A DNA stretch of 64,000 bases from Microbacterium karelineae (GTDB taxonomy: Bacteria > Actinomycetota > Actinomycetes > Actinomycetales > Microbacteriaceae), in the NCBI RefSeq assembly GCF_009745985.1, contig NZ_WFIX01000171.1, forward strand, positions 1 through 64,000, in the 5' to 3' direction. Of the stretch, positions 27,508 to 35,834 are shown piece after piece. A program made the translations under genes and the position numbers. Positions within the stretch are counted from its first letter, which is position 1. Each line of letters begins with the position of its first letter. Under the pieces are notes generated by a model, which did no database searches, was not told where the DNA came from, and was given only the letters and a program-made list of their open reading frames with translations.

Positions 27508-28758
27508 TCACTCCGCGACGTTGATCGTGCAGGCCGCGACCGTCGCGTTGGTCGACTCGTCGATCATGATGAACGAGCCCATCGACGGGTTCAGCTTGTA
27601 CGAGTCGGCCACGAGCGGCGTCGTCATGCGCAGCGTGACACGGCCGATCGCGTTGAGCGGCAGCTCGGTCGCGTCCTCCTTGCGGTGCAGCGAGTTGACG
27701 TCGAGCTCGTACTGGATCTCCTTGACGATGCAGCGCGCCTCGCGCGCGTTGTGCAGCACGGCGTACTTCTTGCCCGGCACGAGAGGCGTCTCGTCCATCC
27801 AGCAGATCGTCGCGTCGACGTCCTGCGAGACATGCGGCTGGTTCTTCGGCCGCGCGATCACGTCGCCGCGCGAGATGTCGATCTCGTCCTCGAGGCGGAT
27901 CGTGACCGACATCGGCGGGAACGCCTCGTCGATCTCGCCATCAGCCGTGTCGATCGCCTTGATCTTCGACGTCAGGCCCGAGGGCAGCACGATGACCTCG
28001 TCGCCCTTGCGCATGTGCCCGCTCGCCACCTGGCCCGCGAAGCCGCGATAGTCGATGACGTCGGCCTGCTGCGGGCGGATCACGTACTGCACGGGGAAGC
28101 GCACGTCCTGCAGGTTGCGGTCGGCGCCGATGTACACCGTCTCGAGGTGGTGCAGCAGCGACGGGCCGTCGTACCACGGGGTGTTCTCGCTGCGCGTGAC
28201 GACGTTGTCGCCCTGCAGAGCCGAGATCGGGATCGTCGTGATGTCGGTGACGTTGAGCTTCGAGCAGAAGTCGAGGAACTCCTCGCGGATCTCGTTGAAC
28301 CGCTGCTCGTCGAAATCGACCAGGTCCATCTTGTTGACGGCCAGCACCACGTGCGGCACCCGCAGCAGCGACGCGATCGTCGCGTGACGTCGGCTCTGCT
28401 CGATGACGCCCTTGCGGGCGTCGACGAGGACGATCGCGAGGTCGGCCGTCGACGCGCCCGTGACCATGTTGCGCGTGTACTGCGCGTGGCCCGGAGTGTC
28501 GGCGATGATGAACTTGCGCTTCGGGGTCGCGAAGTAGCGGTACGCGACATCGATCGTGATGCCCTGCTCGCGCTCCGAACGCAGCCCGTCCGTCAGGAGC
28601 GACAGGTCGACGTAGTCGTTGCCACGGCCCCGGCTCGTGGCCTCGACGCTCTCCAGCTGATCCTCGAAGATCGACTTCGAGTCGAACAGCAGCCGGCCGA
28701 TGAGCGTGCTCTTGCCGTCGTCGACCGAACCAGCGGTCGCGAATCGCAGCATGTCCAT
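27508..28758 (-). CDS. cysN: Sulfate adenylyltransferase subunit 1 (GTPase)
   Basis: A 416-residue GTPase subunit of ATP sulfurylase. With CysD it turns sulfate and ATP into adenosine phosphosulfate and pyrophosphate, driven by GTP hydrolysis. The G1 loop GSVDDGKST (10-18), the G3 motif DTPGHAQYTRN and the G4 motif NKMD are intact, and EREQGITIDVAYRYF is the family switch region. There is no fused C-terminal APS kinase; that activity is encoded separately at 31555. It starts one base after the cysD stop, with AGGGG about ten bases upstream, so the two are translated as a pair. Confidence 0.96.
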   Translation of the reverse strand: MDMLRFATAGSVDDGKSTLIGRLLFDSKSIFEDQLESVEATSRGRGNDYVDLSLLTDGLRSEREQGITIDVAYRYFATPKRKFIIADTPGHAQYTRNMVTGASTADLAIVLVDARKGVIEQSRRHATIASLLRVPHVVLAVNKMDLVDFDEQRFNEIREEFLDFCSKLNVTDITTIPISALQGDNVVTRSENTPWYDGPSLLHHLETVYIGADRNLQDVRFPVQYVIRPQQADVIDYRGFAGQVASGHMRKGDEVIVLPSGLTSKIKAIDTADGEIDEAFPPMSVTIRLEDEIDISRGDVIARPKNQPHVSQDVDATICWMDETPLVPGKKYAVLHNAREARCIVKEIQYELDVNSLHRKEDATELPLNAIGRVTLRMTTPLVADSYKLNPSMGSFIMIDESTNATVAACTINVAE

Positions 28759-28759
28759 T

Positions 28760-29671
28760 TTAGAAGTACCCCTGCTTCTTCCGGTCTTCCATCGCGGCCT
28801 CGCTCACCTTGTCGTCGCCGCGTGTCGCGCCGCGCTCCGTGATGCGGGTCGCGGCGACCTCGTCGATGATCTTGTCGAGCGTGTCGGCGTCCGACTCGAC
28901 CGCCGCCGTGAGCGTCGCGTCGCCCACGGTGCGGTAGCGCACCAGGCGGGTCGAGACCTCCTCGCCCTCCTTCGGCTGCGCGAACTCGTTGGCCTCGAAC
29001 ACCATGCCGTCGCGCACGAACGTCTGGCGCTCGCTCGCGAAGTAGATCCGGGGGATCTCGACGCCGTCTTCCTTGATGTACTGCCAGATGTCGAGCTCGG
29101 TCCAGTTCGACAGCGGGAACACGCGGATCGACTCGCCCGGGTGCACGCGGCCGTTGTACAGGTTCCAGATCTCGGGGCGCTGGTTCTTCGGATCCCACTG
29201 ACCGAAGTCGTCGCGGAAGCTGAACACACGCTCCTTGGCGCGCGCCTTCTCCTCGTCGCGGCGCGCGCCGCCGAGCATTGCGTTGAAGCCGTTCTTCTCG
29301 ACCGTGTCGAGCAGGACGGGCGTCTGGATCCGGTTGCGGGATCCGTTCGGCTCCTCCTTGACGACGCCGCGGTCGATCGCCTCCTGCACGGAGCCGACGA
29401 TGAGGCGCAGGTCGTGCTTCGCGACGTACTGGTCGCGGAACTCGAGGATCTCGGGGAAGTTGTGGCCCGTGTCGACGTGCACCACGGGGAAGGGGAGCTT
29501 CGCCGGAGCGAACGCCTTCAGCGCGAGGTGCAGCATCACGAGCGAGTCCTTGCCACCCGAGAACATGAGCGCGGGCTTCTCGAGCTGCGCCACCACCTCG
29601 CGGATGATGTGGATCGACTCGGCCTCGAGCTGCCTCAGCTGCGAGAGCGAGTAATGGGTCTCAGCAGACAC
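28760..29671 (-). CDS. cysD: Sulfate adenylyltransferase subunit 2
   Basis: A 303-residue PP-loop protein, the catalytic subunit of ATP sulfurylase. The PP-loop FSGGKDS is at 37-43. HVDTGHNFPEILEFRDQYV, the phrase GGARRDEEKARAKERVFSFR and LSNWTELDIWQYI are typical of CysD. The start is GTG 29671 with AAAGGAG four bases upstream. It lies ten bases downstream of cysQ and one base upstream of cysN. No cysH or sulfite reductase gene is near, so the product APS is most simply meant for PAPS formation by the CysC-like kinase. Confidence 0.96.
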   Translation of the reverse strand: MSAETHYSLSQLRQLEAESIHIIREVVAQLEKPALMFSGGKDSLVMLHLALKAFAPAKLPFPVVHVDTGHNFPEILEFRDQYVAKHDLRLIVGSVQEAIDRGVVKEEPNGSRNRIQTPVLLDTVEKNGFNAMLGGARRDEEKARAKERVFSFRDDFGQWDPKNQRPEIWNLYNGRVHPGESIRVFPLSNWTELDIWQYIKEDGVEIPRIYFASERQTFVRDGMVFEANEFAQPKEGEEVSTRLVRYRTVGDATLTAAVESDADTLDKIIDEVAATRITERGATRGDDKVSEAAMEDRKKQGYF

Positions 29672-29681
29672 CGTGCTCCTT

Positions 29682-30443
29682 TCAGTCCGCCTGCGACGCG
29701 AGGGCCGCGCGGATCGACGTCATCACTTCGTCCCGAAGCTCCGGGCGGCAGACCACCAGGTCGGGAAGATACGGATTGGGCTGGTTGTAGACGAGCTCGC
29801 TGCCGTCGAGGCGCGAGGTGTAGAGGCCGGCGGCGCGGGCCACGGCGACGGGGGCTGCGCTGTCCCACTCGTACTGGCCGCCGCCGTGCACGTAGGCGTC
29901 GGCCTCGCCGCGCACGACCGAGCAGATCTTCACGCCGGCGGATCCCATCGGGACCAGCTCGGCGTCGAGGGAGGCCGACACGCTCTGCACGAGCTCCGGC
30001 GCGCGGCTGCGGCTGACGGCGATGCGGACCCGGCCGCCGCGGGCGGGCGCGTGGCCGTCGAGCTCGCTCGAGACGAGCACCTCATCGGGGCCGCCGAGCG
30101 CGACGGCGCCGAGCGCGAGCTCGCCCTTCACGACGAGCGCGATGTGCACGGCCCAGTCGTCGCGGCCCTCGCTGTACTCGCGGGTGCCGTCGAGCGGGTC
30201 GATGATCCAGACGCGGTCGGCGTTCAGACGCACCTCGCTGTCGGCGGCCTCCTCGCTCAGCACGGCGTCGCCCGGCGCGAGCTCGGCGAGACGAGCGGCG
30301 AGAACCGCCTGCGCGCCCTGATCGCCGAGATCCTTGAGCGCCTTGCCTTCCACGCCGGGGTTCTCGGCGCGGATCTCGAGAAGCCGGCGCGCGGCGGCCG
30401 TCGCGAGTTCGCGGGCGAGACGTGCGTCTTCTGCGTCAGTCAC
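29682..30443 (-). CDS. cysQ: 3'(2'),5'-bisphosphate nucleotidase (inositol monophosphatase family)
   Basis: A 253-residue enzyme of the inositol monophosphatase superfamily. In this setting it should hydrolyse PAP, the inhibitory by-product of sulfotransferases, to AMP. Metal-binding motifs are intact: LSEEAAD (62-68), WIIDPLDGTREYSEG (79-93) and QYEWDSAAPVAVARA. GTG 30443 fits the family length and has a purine-rich GGGGGATC upstream; the longer frame to 30581 would add 46 atypical residues. It is the first gene of the cysQ-cysD-cysN unit. A general inositol phosphatase role is less likely given the neighbours. Confidence 0.88.
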   Translation of the reverse strand: MTDAEDARLARELATAAARRLLEIRAENPGVEGKALKDLGDQGAQAVLAARLAELAPGDAVLSEEAADSEVRLNADRVWIIDPLDGTREYSEGRDDWAVHIALVVKGELALGAVALGGPDEVLVSSELDGHAPARGGRVRIAVSRSRAPELVQSVSASLDAELVPMGSAGVKICSVVRGEADAYVHGGGQYEWDSAAPVAVARAAGLYTSRLDGSELVYNQPNPYLPDLVVCRPELRDEVMTSIRAALASQAD

Positions 30444-30607
30444 GGATTCCAGATCCCCCAGATGGTTCGCGTCGCCACCCGCATAACGGTTGGGTGACGA
30501 GCCGACTTTACCCCAGGCCGCTTCCGGAGACGGAAACGCAGCCCACGGCACGACACCGAGCGTCACGCGCGGCCCTGTCACACCGCGCCCTGATACCGTT
30601 TCGCCTC

Positions 30608-31558
30608 ATGGACTGGGCTATGGTCATCGCCGCTCTCGGCGTCGGGGTCGTGGTGGGCCTGACGGGGATGGGCGGCGGGGCGCTCATGACACCCGTGCTC
30701 GTCCTCGGCTTCGGCGTGAGCCCTCTCACCGCCGTGTCGAGCGACCTCATCACATCGGCCGTCATGAAGCCTGCGGGATCCCTCGTGCACGCCCGCAAGG
30801 GCACGGTGCACTGGAAGCTCGTCATCTGGCTGATGATCGGATCCGTGCCGACCGCCTTCTGCGGCGCGCTCATCATCTCGGCCGTGGGCGAGCTGACCGG
30901 CGTGCAGGAGTTCGTCAAGTCCACGCTCGGCGCCGTGCTCCTGCTGGCGGCGCTGCTCCTCGGCTTCCGCGCCTTCGTCGGCATGCGCAACCGCGCCCGC
31001 GAACGCCAGGACGGCACGCACACGAAGCGCAGCGAGACCGCCGAGGTGAAGGTCAAGGTGCTGCCGACGCTCCTCGTCGGCATCGTCGGCGGACTCATGG
31101 TGGGCCTCACCTCGGTCGGATCCGGCTCGTTCATCATCATCGCGCTCATGCTGATGTATCCCCTGCTCTCGATGAACCGCCTCGTCGGCACCGACCTCGT
31201 GCAGGCCGTGCCGCTCGTGATCGCCGCAGCGATCGGCCACCTGCTCTTCGGCGACGTCGACTGGAGCATCGTGATCCCCCTCATCATCGGCAGCGTGCCC
31301 GGCGCGATCATCGGCGCACGGCTGTCCTCGACGCTGCCGAGCGGCATCGTGCGCCGCGCGCTCGCGCTCGTGCTGCTCGCCGCCGGCCTGCGCATGCTGC
31401 ATGTCGACATCACCTGGACGATCGCCGCCGTCTCGCTCGCCTTCGTCGCCGGAACGGTCGGCTGGATGGGGCTGCGCCGCGTGCACGGCCTCCCCGCGAC
31501 CTTCGCCAAGGAACGCCAGGCCTCCGGGCCCCCGACCCATCAGGACGGAACGCCGTGA
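30608..31558 (+). CDS. TSUP-family permease (TauE/SafE type), possible sulfate or sulfite transporter
   Basis: A 316-residue protein with about eight membrane helices and the internal two-fold pattern of the TSUP family (VGVVVGLTGMGGGALMTPVL near the start and VGIVGGLMVGLTSVGSGSFI in the middle). TSUP members carry organosulfonates, sulfite or sulfate. ATG 30608 is preceded by TACCGT eight bases upstream, so the mRNA may be nearly leaderless. Its stop overlaps the GTG of the APS kinase gene by four bases (GTGA), which ties it to PAPS synthesis. Sulfate uptake is the simplest role; direction and substrate are not shown by sequence. Confidence 0.85.
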   Translation: MDWAMVIAALGVGVVVGLTGMGGGALMTPVLVLGFGVSPLTAVSSDLITSAVMKPAGSLVHARKGTVHWKLVIWLMIGSVPTAFCGALIISAVGELTGVQEFVKSTLGAVLLLAALLLGFRAFVGMRNRARERQDGTHTKRSETAEVKVKVLPTLLVGIVGGLMVGLTSVGSGSFIIIALMLMYPLLSMNRLVGTDLVQAVPLVIAAAIGHLLFGDVDWSIVIPLIIGSVPGAIIGARLSSTLPSGIVRRALALVLLAAGLRMLHVDITWTIAAVSLAFVAGTVGWMGLRRVHGLPATFAKERQASGPPTHQDGTP

Positions 31559-32682
31559 CCGACGTGCATGTGACCCTCACCTCCGCGCAGCTGCGCCGCG
31601 TCGAGCTCGCACTGGCCGGCGCATCCGGCGGCGCACTCGAGCTCGACATCGATCAGGTCGACATCGCGCCCGGCGACACCCTCGTCCTGCACGATGCGGA
31701 GAGCACCGACATCGCCGAGATCCCAGATGCGGCCGTGTCGCAGATCCCGCCGCGCGCCGCCGATGTCGCACAGCTCGGCACGGGCACGGCGCCCGAGCTT
31801 CCCGGATCCACGATCGTCAGCGGATCCGTCGCCGCCCGCCGCCCGCTCGGCCACCGCGACCGGACGGATCTGCGCGTCGCCGCCGGCTTCGAGCGCGTGC
31901 CCCGCGCGGTGCTCGTCACGGGATCCGCGCCTGCCTTCGACTCCCCCGAGTGGGCATCGCGCCCCGGCCCCGTCGTCGTCGTCGACCGCGGCGACCCCGC
32001 CGCCCTCGCGGGCGCGATCACGAGTGTCGAGGCCGCCGGCCGGCGCGCGATCGTCCTCCCCCACGCGGGATCCACGCACGCCGACGCGCGGGCCGCCGAG
32101 CAGCTCATCGCCGACGAGATCGACGTGTGGGAGACGCACATCCCCGCATCTCCCGGGCGCGTGATCCTCCTGACGGGGCTGTCGGGATCCGGCAAGTCGA
32201 CGATCTCGAAGCTGCTCGTCCAGAAGCTCGCCGAGGTCGACGAACGCACCACGACGCTCCTCGACGGCGACGAGGTGCGCCTGATCCTCTCGGCCGGCCT
32301 CGGCTTCTCGCTCGAGGACCGCATGCTCAACGTGCGCCGCATCGGCTGGGTCGGCGCGACGATCGCCCGCCATGGCGGCATCGCAGTGTGCGCGCCGATC
32401 GCCCCCTTCGAGGCGATGCGCGTCGAGATGCGACGCCGCGTCGAGGAGGTCGGGCGCTTCCTGCTCGTGCACGTCTCCACGCCGCTCGAGGTGTGCGAGC
32501 AGCGCGACCGCAAGGGCCTCTACGCGAAGGCGCGCGCGGGCGAGATCGGCTCCTTCACCGGCATCAGCGACCCGTACCAGATCCCGGAAGGCGCCGACCT
32601 CACGATCGACGCCTCGGTCGTCGAACCCGACGACGCCGTCGACCGGATCCTCGCGAAGCTCGCGGAGATCGACGCGGAGTAG
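31555..32682 (+). CDS. cysC: Adenylylsulfate kinase with degenerate N-terminal ATP-sulfurylase-like domain
   Basis: A 375-residue protein, almost twice the length of a plain APS kinase. Residues about 200-375 are a complete kinase: P-loop TGLSGSGKST, TTLLDGDEVRLILS, RRIGWVGATIARHGGIAVCA and the lid-region phrase GISDPYQIPEGADLTID. It phosphorylates APS to PAPS. Residues 1-65 (LTSAQLRRVELALAGASGG, then GDTLVLHDAE) resemble the N-terminal domain of single-chain ATP sulfurylase, but no sulfurylase active-site HxxH is seen in residues 65-195. So it looks like a remnant or repurposed PAPS-synthetase-like fusion. It is coupled to the TSUP gene by a four-base overlap. Confidence 0.9.
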   Translation: MTDVHVTLTSAQLRRVELALAGASGGALELDIDQVDIAPGDTLVLHDAESTDIAEIPDAAVSQIPPRAADVAQLGTGTAPELPGSTIVSGSVAARRPLGHRDRTDLRVAAGFERVPRAVLVTGSAPAFDSPEWASRPGPVVVVDRGDPAALAGAITSVEAAGRRAIVLPHAGSTHADARAAEQLIADEIDVWETHIPASPGRVILLTGLSGSGKSTISKLLVQKLAEVDERTTTLLDGDEVRLILSAGLGFSLEDRMLNVRRIGWVGATIARHGGIAVCAPIAPFEAMRVEMRRRVEEVGRFLLVHVSTPLEVCEQRDRKGLYAKARAGEIGSFTGISDPYQIPEGADLTIDASVVEPDDAVDRILAKLAEIDAE

Positions 32683-32812
32683 GGGTCGGTATGTCCGCGG
32701 CCCGCTCGGCCGCCGTTCTTGCCACAGGGCCACCGCCTCCGCGCGAGCGTGAGTTCGCGCGTCGCGTCGTCCCCCGCTCGCCGGCACCCCCGGGTACCCT
32801 CCGGGGAGCCAC

Positions 32813-32834
32813 TCACCCACCCCGGGGCGGGTGA
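32813..32834 (+). terminator. Hairpin after cysC
   Basis: TCACCC-A-CCCC-GGGG-C-GGGTGA is a near-perfect inverted repeat about 130 bases after the cysC stop. The preceding 32683-32812 shows no gene. It probably ends the TSUP-cysC transcript. Confidence 0.5.
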
Positions 32835-32857
32835 TCGAACGAGTGAGGGGCCGCCCG

Positions 32858-32863
32858 TAGAAT
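32858..32863 (+). promoter_or_regulatory. TAGAAT -10 box upstream of second polymerase-like gene
   Basis: TAGAAT would give a transcription start near 32870 and a leader of about 25 bases containing AGGGGAG four bases before GTG 32895. This supports GTG 32895 over the ATG at 32862, which overlaps the box itself. Confidence 0.45.
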
Positions 32864-32894
32864 GTCACGAAACGGTCTCGCTGAGGGGAGAGGT

Positions 32895-34409
32895 GTGCGG
32901 AGACTTCAGGCCGACCCGTCGTTCCTCGATTCCCACTCGACCCTCGAGATCATCCTCATCCTCGGCACTGTCGCCGTGGCGGCCCTCGCCGTCGCCGCGC
33001 TCGCGTTCCGGATCCGCTCGCGCTGGCTGCTCGCGGCCGTCCTCGCGCTCGGCGTCGCGCAGCTCTTCGGGCCGTTCGGCTTCACGTCGGTCGCCCTCCT
33101 GGCGACCTGCACACTGCTACCCGCCGCGTTCTGGCGGGCGCGGGAGAGCCTGCGCGACCTGCGATCGCCCGCGACGATCTGGACGATCCTCCTCGCGGCC
33201 CTCGCCTGCTGGCAGGCGGTGTCGGTCCTCTGGTCGGCGAAGCTCGGATCCGCGGGCTACGGCGTCGTGTTCAGCGTCGCGCTCCTCACCGCCTTCCTCC
33301 TCGCGCGCGACGTCGTGCGCCGCGATCCGCACGGCGTCTCGGCCGCCATCGCGGTCGCCTCACCACTCGTCATCATCTCGGCGCTCGCCGTCGTCGCGTT
33401 CCGCCTCTGGCCGGGGCTCGAGGGCGCCTACCTGCTCTCCCCGATCGCGCGCCTCCTCTCTGAGCCCGACGTGATCCTCGTCACGAGCTCCGAGATCGCG
33501 ATCGCCCTCGACCCCATCTCGACCCTCGGCGTCTTCGCCGGCGTCGCCGGCCCTCCCGGAGCGGCCGGAGGCATGTTCGAGGGCATGTTCGACTCGAACA
33601 TCCCGACCGGATTCCAGAACGTGCTCGACCCGGAGAAGGCAGGCGGATTCTTCCTCAACGGCAACACGGCATCCCTGTTCTTCGCCATCACGGCCTGTGC
33701 GGCCGCGTGGGCATTCGTCGGCAGGCGCCACCGCGGGGCGCACGCCGCCGCCGTCATCGCCTCGCTCGCCGCGATCGTCGCGACCGGCTCGAAGACGGCC
33801 GTGCTCCTTCTCATCGCCCTCCCGGTCCTCGCGCTGTTCATCGCGTTCGCAGTGCGGCGCCCGCGCTTGGGCGCCGTCGTCGGATCCATCGCCGTGCTCG
33901 TCGCGGCCGGCGGCGCGGCAGCCGTCGCGACGATACGTCCCGACGCGATCGGCTCGGGCACGATCGGCGACCGTTTCACGCTGTGGCGCATGGTCGCCGA
34001 GGCCTTCCCCGCGCGCTGGTTCACGGGCTTCGGCTTCGGCCACTGGCGCGAGCACATCGTCGCAGTCTGGCCGCGGTACTTCCCCGACGTCGCGACGCAG
34101 GTCTGGCCGCCGCACAATATGCTCCTGCAGGCATGGGTCGACGCGGGGCTCGTCGCCCTGCTCCTCACCCTCGTGCTCGTCGCGATGCCGCTCGTGGGCG
34201 GTCTGCGGCGCGTGAGCGAGGCCCGCGGCGAGCCGCTGCTCGGATCCGCCACGCTGCAGAGCGGCGTCGTCGTGATCGGACTCGTCTGGGTCCTGCTGCA
34301 CGGCATGGCCGACACGACGCGCTTCGTCGGAGACAACCACACGCTGCCGTTCGTCGCCGTGCTCATGGCCCTGGCCTTCGCGCGCACCGACCGCGCTAGT
34401 GTGCGGTGA
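32895..34409 (+). CDS. O-antigen ligase/polymerase family membrane protein
   Basis: A 504-residue protein with about twelve membrane helices and a long extracytoplasmic loop. The C-terminal loop motif FTGFGFGHWREHIVAVWPRY and the phrase PPHNMLLQAWVDAGLVALLL fit the PF04932 polymerase/ligase family. Start GTG 32895 has a strong AGGGGAG site four bases upstream. It is the second such protein in the locus and opens the right-hand half (32895-43679), which has its own flippase. It may polymerise or ligate a second glycan. Confidence 0.85.
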   Translation: MRRLQADPSFLDSHSTLEIILILGTVAVAALAVAALAFRIRSRWLLAAVLALGVAQLFGPFGFTSVALLATCTLLPAAFWRARESLRDLRSPATIWTILLAALACWQAVSVLWSAKLGSAGYGVVFSVALLTAFLLARDVVRRDPHGVSAAIAVASPLVIISALAVVAFRLWPGLEGAYLLSPIARLLSEPDVILVTSSEIAIALDPISTLGVFAGVAGPPGAAGGMFEGMFDSNIPTGFQNVLDPEKAGGFFLNGNTASLFFAITACAAAWAFVGRRHRGAHAAAVIASLAAIVATGSKTAVLLLIALPVLALFIAFAVRRPRLGAVVGSIAVLVAAGGAAAVATIRPDAIGSGTIGDRFTLWRMVAEAFPARWFTGFGFGHWREHIVAVWPRYFPDVATQVWPPHNMLLQAWVDAGLVALLLTLVLVAMPLVGGLRRVSEARGEPLLGSATLQSGVVVIGLVWVLLHGMADTTRFVGDNHTLPFVAVLMALAFARTDRASVR

Positions 34410-34454
34410 CGGCGCGCCCGCCCGCGCCCACCCGCCCGCTCCGAGAGGATCCGC

Positions 34455-35495
34455 ATGACGACCTACGTCTACTACCCGCGCGGCCTGGCGACAGGTGGGC
34501 CCGAGGCGCTGCACCAGCTCGTCGACTCTCTGCGGAGGCAGGGGCATGAGGCATACCTCGTACCGATCCCCGGCACCGAGGGCGCGCCGCGCGCCGAGCG
34601 CTATGCGCACTACGACGCCCCCGAGGCGCCCGCCGTCGACGACGCCCGCGGATCCGACGTCGTCGTCCCCGAGACGCAGGCCCTGCTGCTGAAGGGGCTG
34701 CGCCGCGCGCGCGGCTTCGTGTGGTGGCTGTCGATCGACTACGCGCCGCGCTTCGTCATCGAGCGCGACGCGGTCTCCGCCCTGCCCCTTGAGCGCACCC
34801 GCACGACGCGCGCGCCGCTGCTGCAGGTGCGGGCCGTGAAGCGGGCGTTCCGGGGCGTCGTCACCGGCGAGGACCGGATCCTCGCGGGCGCCGGTCACCT
34901 GGCGCAGTCGCACTATGCGTGGAGCCACGTGTTCGCGCACCTCGGCCGCGCCGGATCGATCCTCAGCGACTACACGCCCATCACCCCGCTCGCCGAGCGC
35001 GAGGTGAGCACCGAGGGTCGCATTCCGCGCATCGCATACAACCCGGCGAAGTCGCGCCCGCTCATGGCGGAGTTCGCGCGCCGCTGGCCAGGGATCGAGC
35101 TCCTCCCCCTGCAGAACATGACGGGCGATGAGGTCGCCACCGCCCTGCGCACATCGCTCGTGTACCTCGATCTCGGCGCGCACCCCGGCAAGGACCGGAT
35201 GCCGCGCGAGGCCGCGGCGATGGGATCCGTCGTGCTCGTCGCGAACCGCGGCGCCGCGGCGAACGGCGTCGATGTGCCGATCCCCCGCGGCCACAAGGTC
35301 GATGTCCTCCCTGACGTCGTCGCGAACGCGAAGCGCGCCCTCGACGCCGTGTTCGCGGATCCCTCCGCCGCCCTCGCCGCGCAGGCCCACTACCGCGCCC
35401 GCATCGCCCACGAACGCGCGGTGTTCGACGACGAGGTCGCCGCGATCTTCCTCCACGGCGAGCTCGGCGGCGACGGGGCCCGGCCGGTCGCGTAG
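34455..35495 (+). CDS. Unassigned protein of the EPS locus, glycosyltransferase-like
   Basis: A 346-residue soluble protein that I cannot place in a named family. It starts YVYYPRGLATGGPEALHQLV; TGGPEALHQL is like the acceptor-side glycine loop of GT-B glycosyltransferases, and the C-terminal part has EAAAMGSVVLVANRGAAANG, which resembles the donor-site helix of the same fold. The middle contains WWLSIDYAPRF and HYAWSHVFAHLG. ATG 34455 has GAGAGG six bases upstream and follows the polymerase by 45 bases on the same strand. A role in building the repeat unit is likely from context only. Confidence 0.6.
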   Translation: MTTYVYYPRGLATGGPEALHQLVDSLRRQGHEAYLVPIPGTEGAPRAERYAHYDAPEAPAVDDARGSDVVVPETQALLLKGLRRARGFVWWLSIDYAPRFVIERDAVSALPLERTRTTRAPLLQVRAVKRAFRGVVTGEDRILAGAGHLAQSHYAWSHVFAHLGRAGSILSDYTPITPLAEREVSTEGRIPRIAYNPAKSRPLMAEFARRWPGIELLPLQNMTGDEVATALRTSLVYLDLGAHPGKDRMPREAAAMGSVVLVANRGAAANGVDVPIPRGHKVDVLPDVVANAKRALDAVFADPSAALAAQAHYRARIAHERAVFDDEVAAIFLHGELGGDGARPVA

Positions 35496-35520
35496 GGCCC
35501 GGGACGCCGGGCACCTGGCA

Positions 35521-35620
35521 CCGCCCCCGAACACAACGCAGTCGATCCCGCGCCGAACCGGCCGGTTCGGCCTCGTCCGGGCACGATCCGACCCTATTGA
35601 CTGCATTGTGTTGGGGCGGG
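35521..35620. repeat. 100-bp palindromic element, copy 1
   Basis: The outer arms CCGCCCC...AACACAACGCAGTCGAT and ATTGACTGCATTGTGTTGGGGCGGG pair over about 24 bp with a two-base bulge and a mismatch. An inner perfect palindrome, CCGAACCGGCCGGTTCGG, lies between them. It sits between convergent genes. The whole 35496-35834 gap carries no gene; it is filled by this element, its second copy and spacer. Confidence 0.85.
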
Positions 35621-35702
35621 CGCTGGAAGATTCGGGCGTACGGCACGGCCAGCACGGCGCGTGGCAGGCGACGTGCCAACTGACGCGCGGCCTCCTCCCC
35701 CA

Positions 35703-35802
35703 CCGCCCCCGAACACAACGCAGTCAATCCTGTACCGAAGCGGCCGGTTCGGCCTCGTGGGGGCACGATCCGACCCGATTGACTGCATTGTGTTGGGGCG
35801 GG
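35703..35802. repeat. 100-bp palindromic element, copy 2
   Basis: By eye this matches copy 1 at 92 of 100 positions with no gaps. Flanking sequence to the right (CTGGA...GATTCGGGCGT) is also shared, so the duplicated unit is larger than the palindrome. The change at position 24 turns a G-T pair into an A-T pair, so pairing is kept. Confidence 0.85.
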
Positions 35803-35834
35803 GGCTGGAGGAGGATTCGGGCGTGCGGCGGGCC

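Noticed and set aside
30444-30607. Possible SAM or other sulfur-linked riboswitch upstream of the TSUP or cysQ genes
   Set aside because: No conserved riboswitch core could be recognised, and the TSUP start appears nearly leaderless.
33360-35606. 748-residue minus-strand open frame
   Set aside because: It lies opposite the polymerase-like gene and the unassigned glycan gene and has shadow composition.
35521-35802. Possible CRISPR array from the repeated 100-bp units
   Set aside because: There are only two copies, each a nested palindrome, and the 82-base gap plus unit length does not fit CRISPR repeat-spacer geometry. No cas genes are present.
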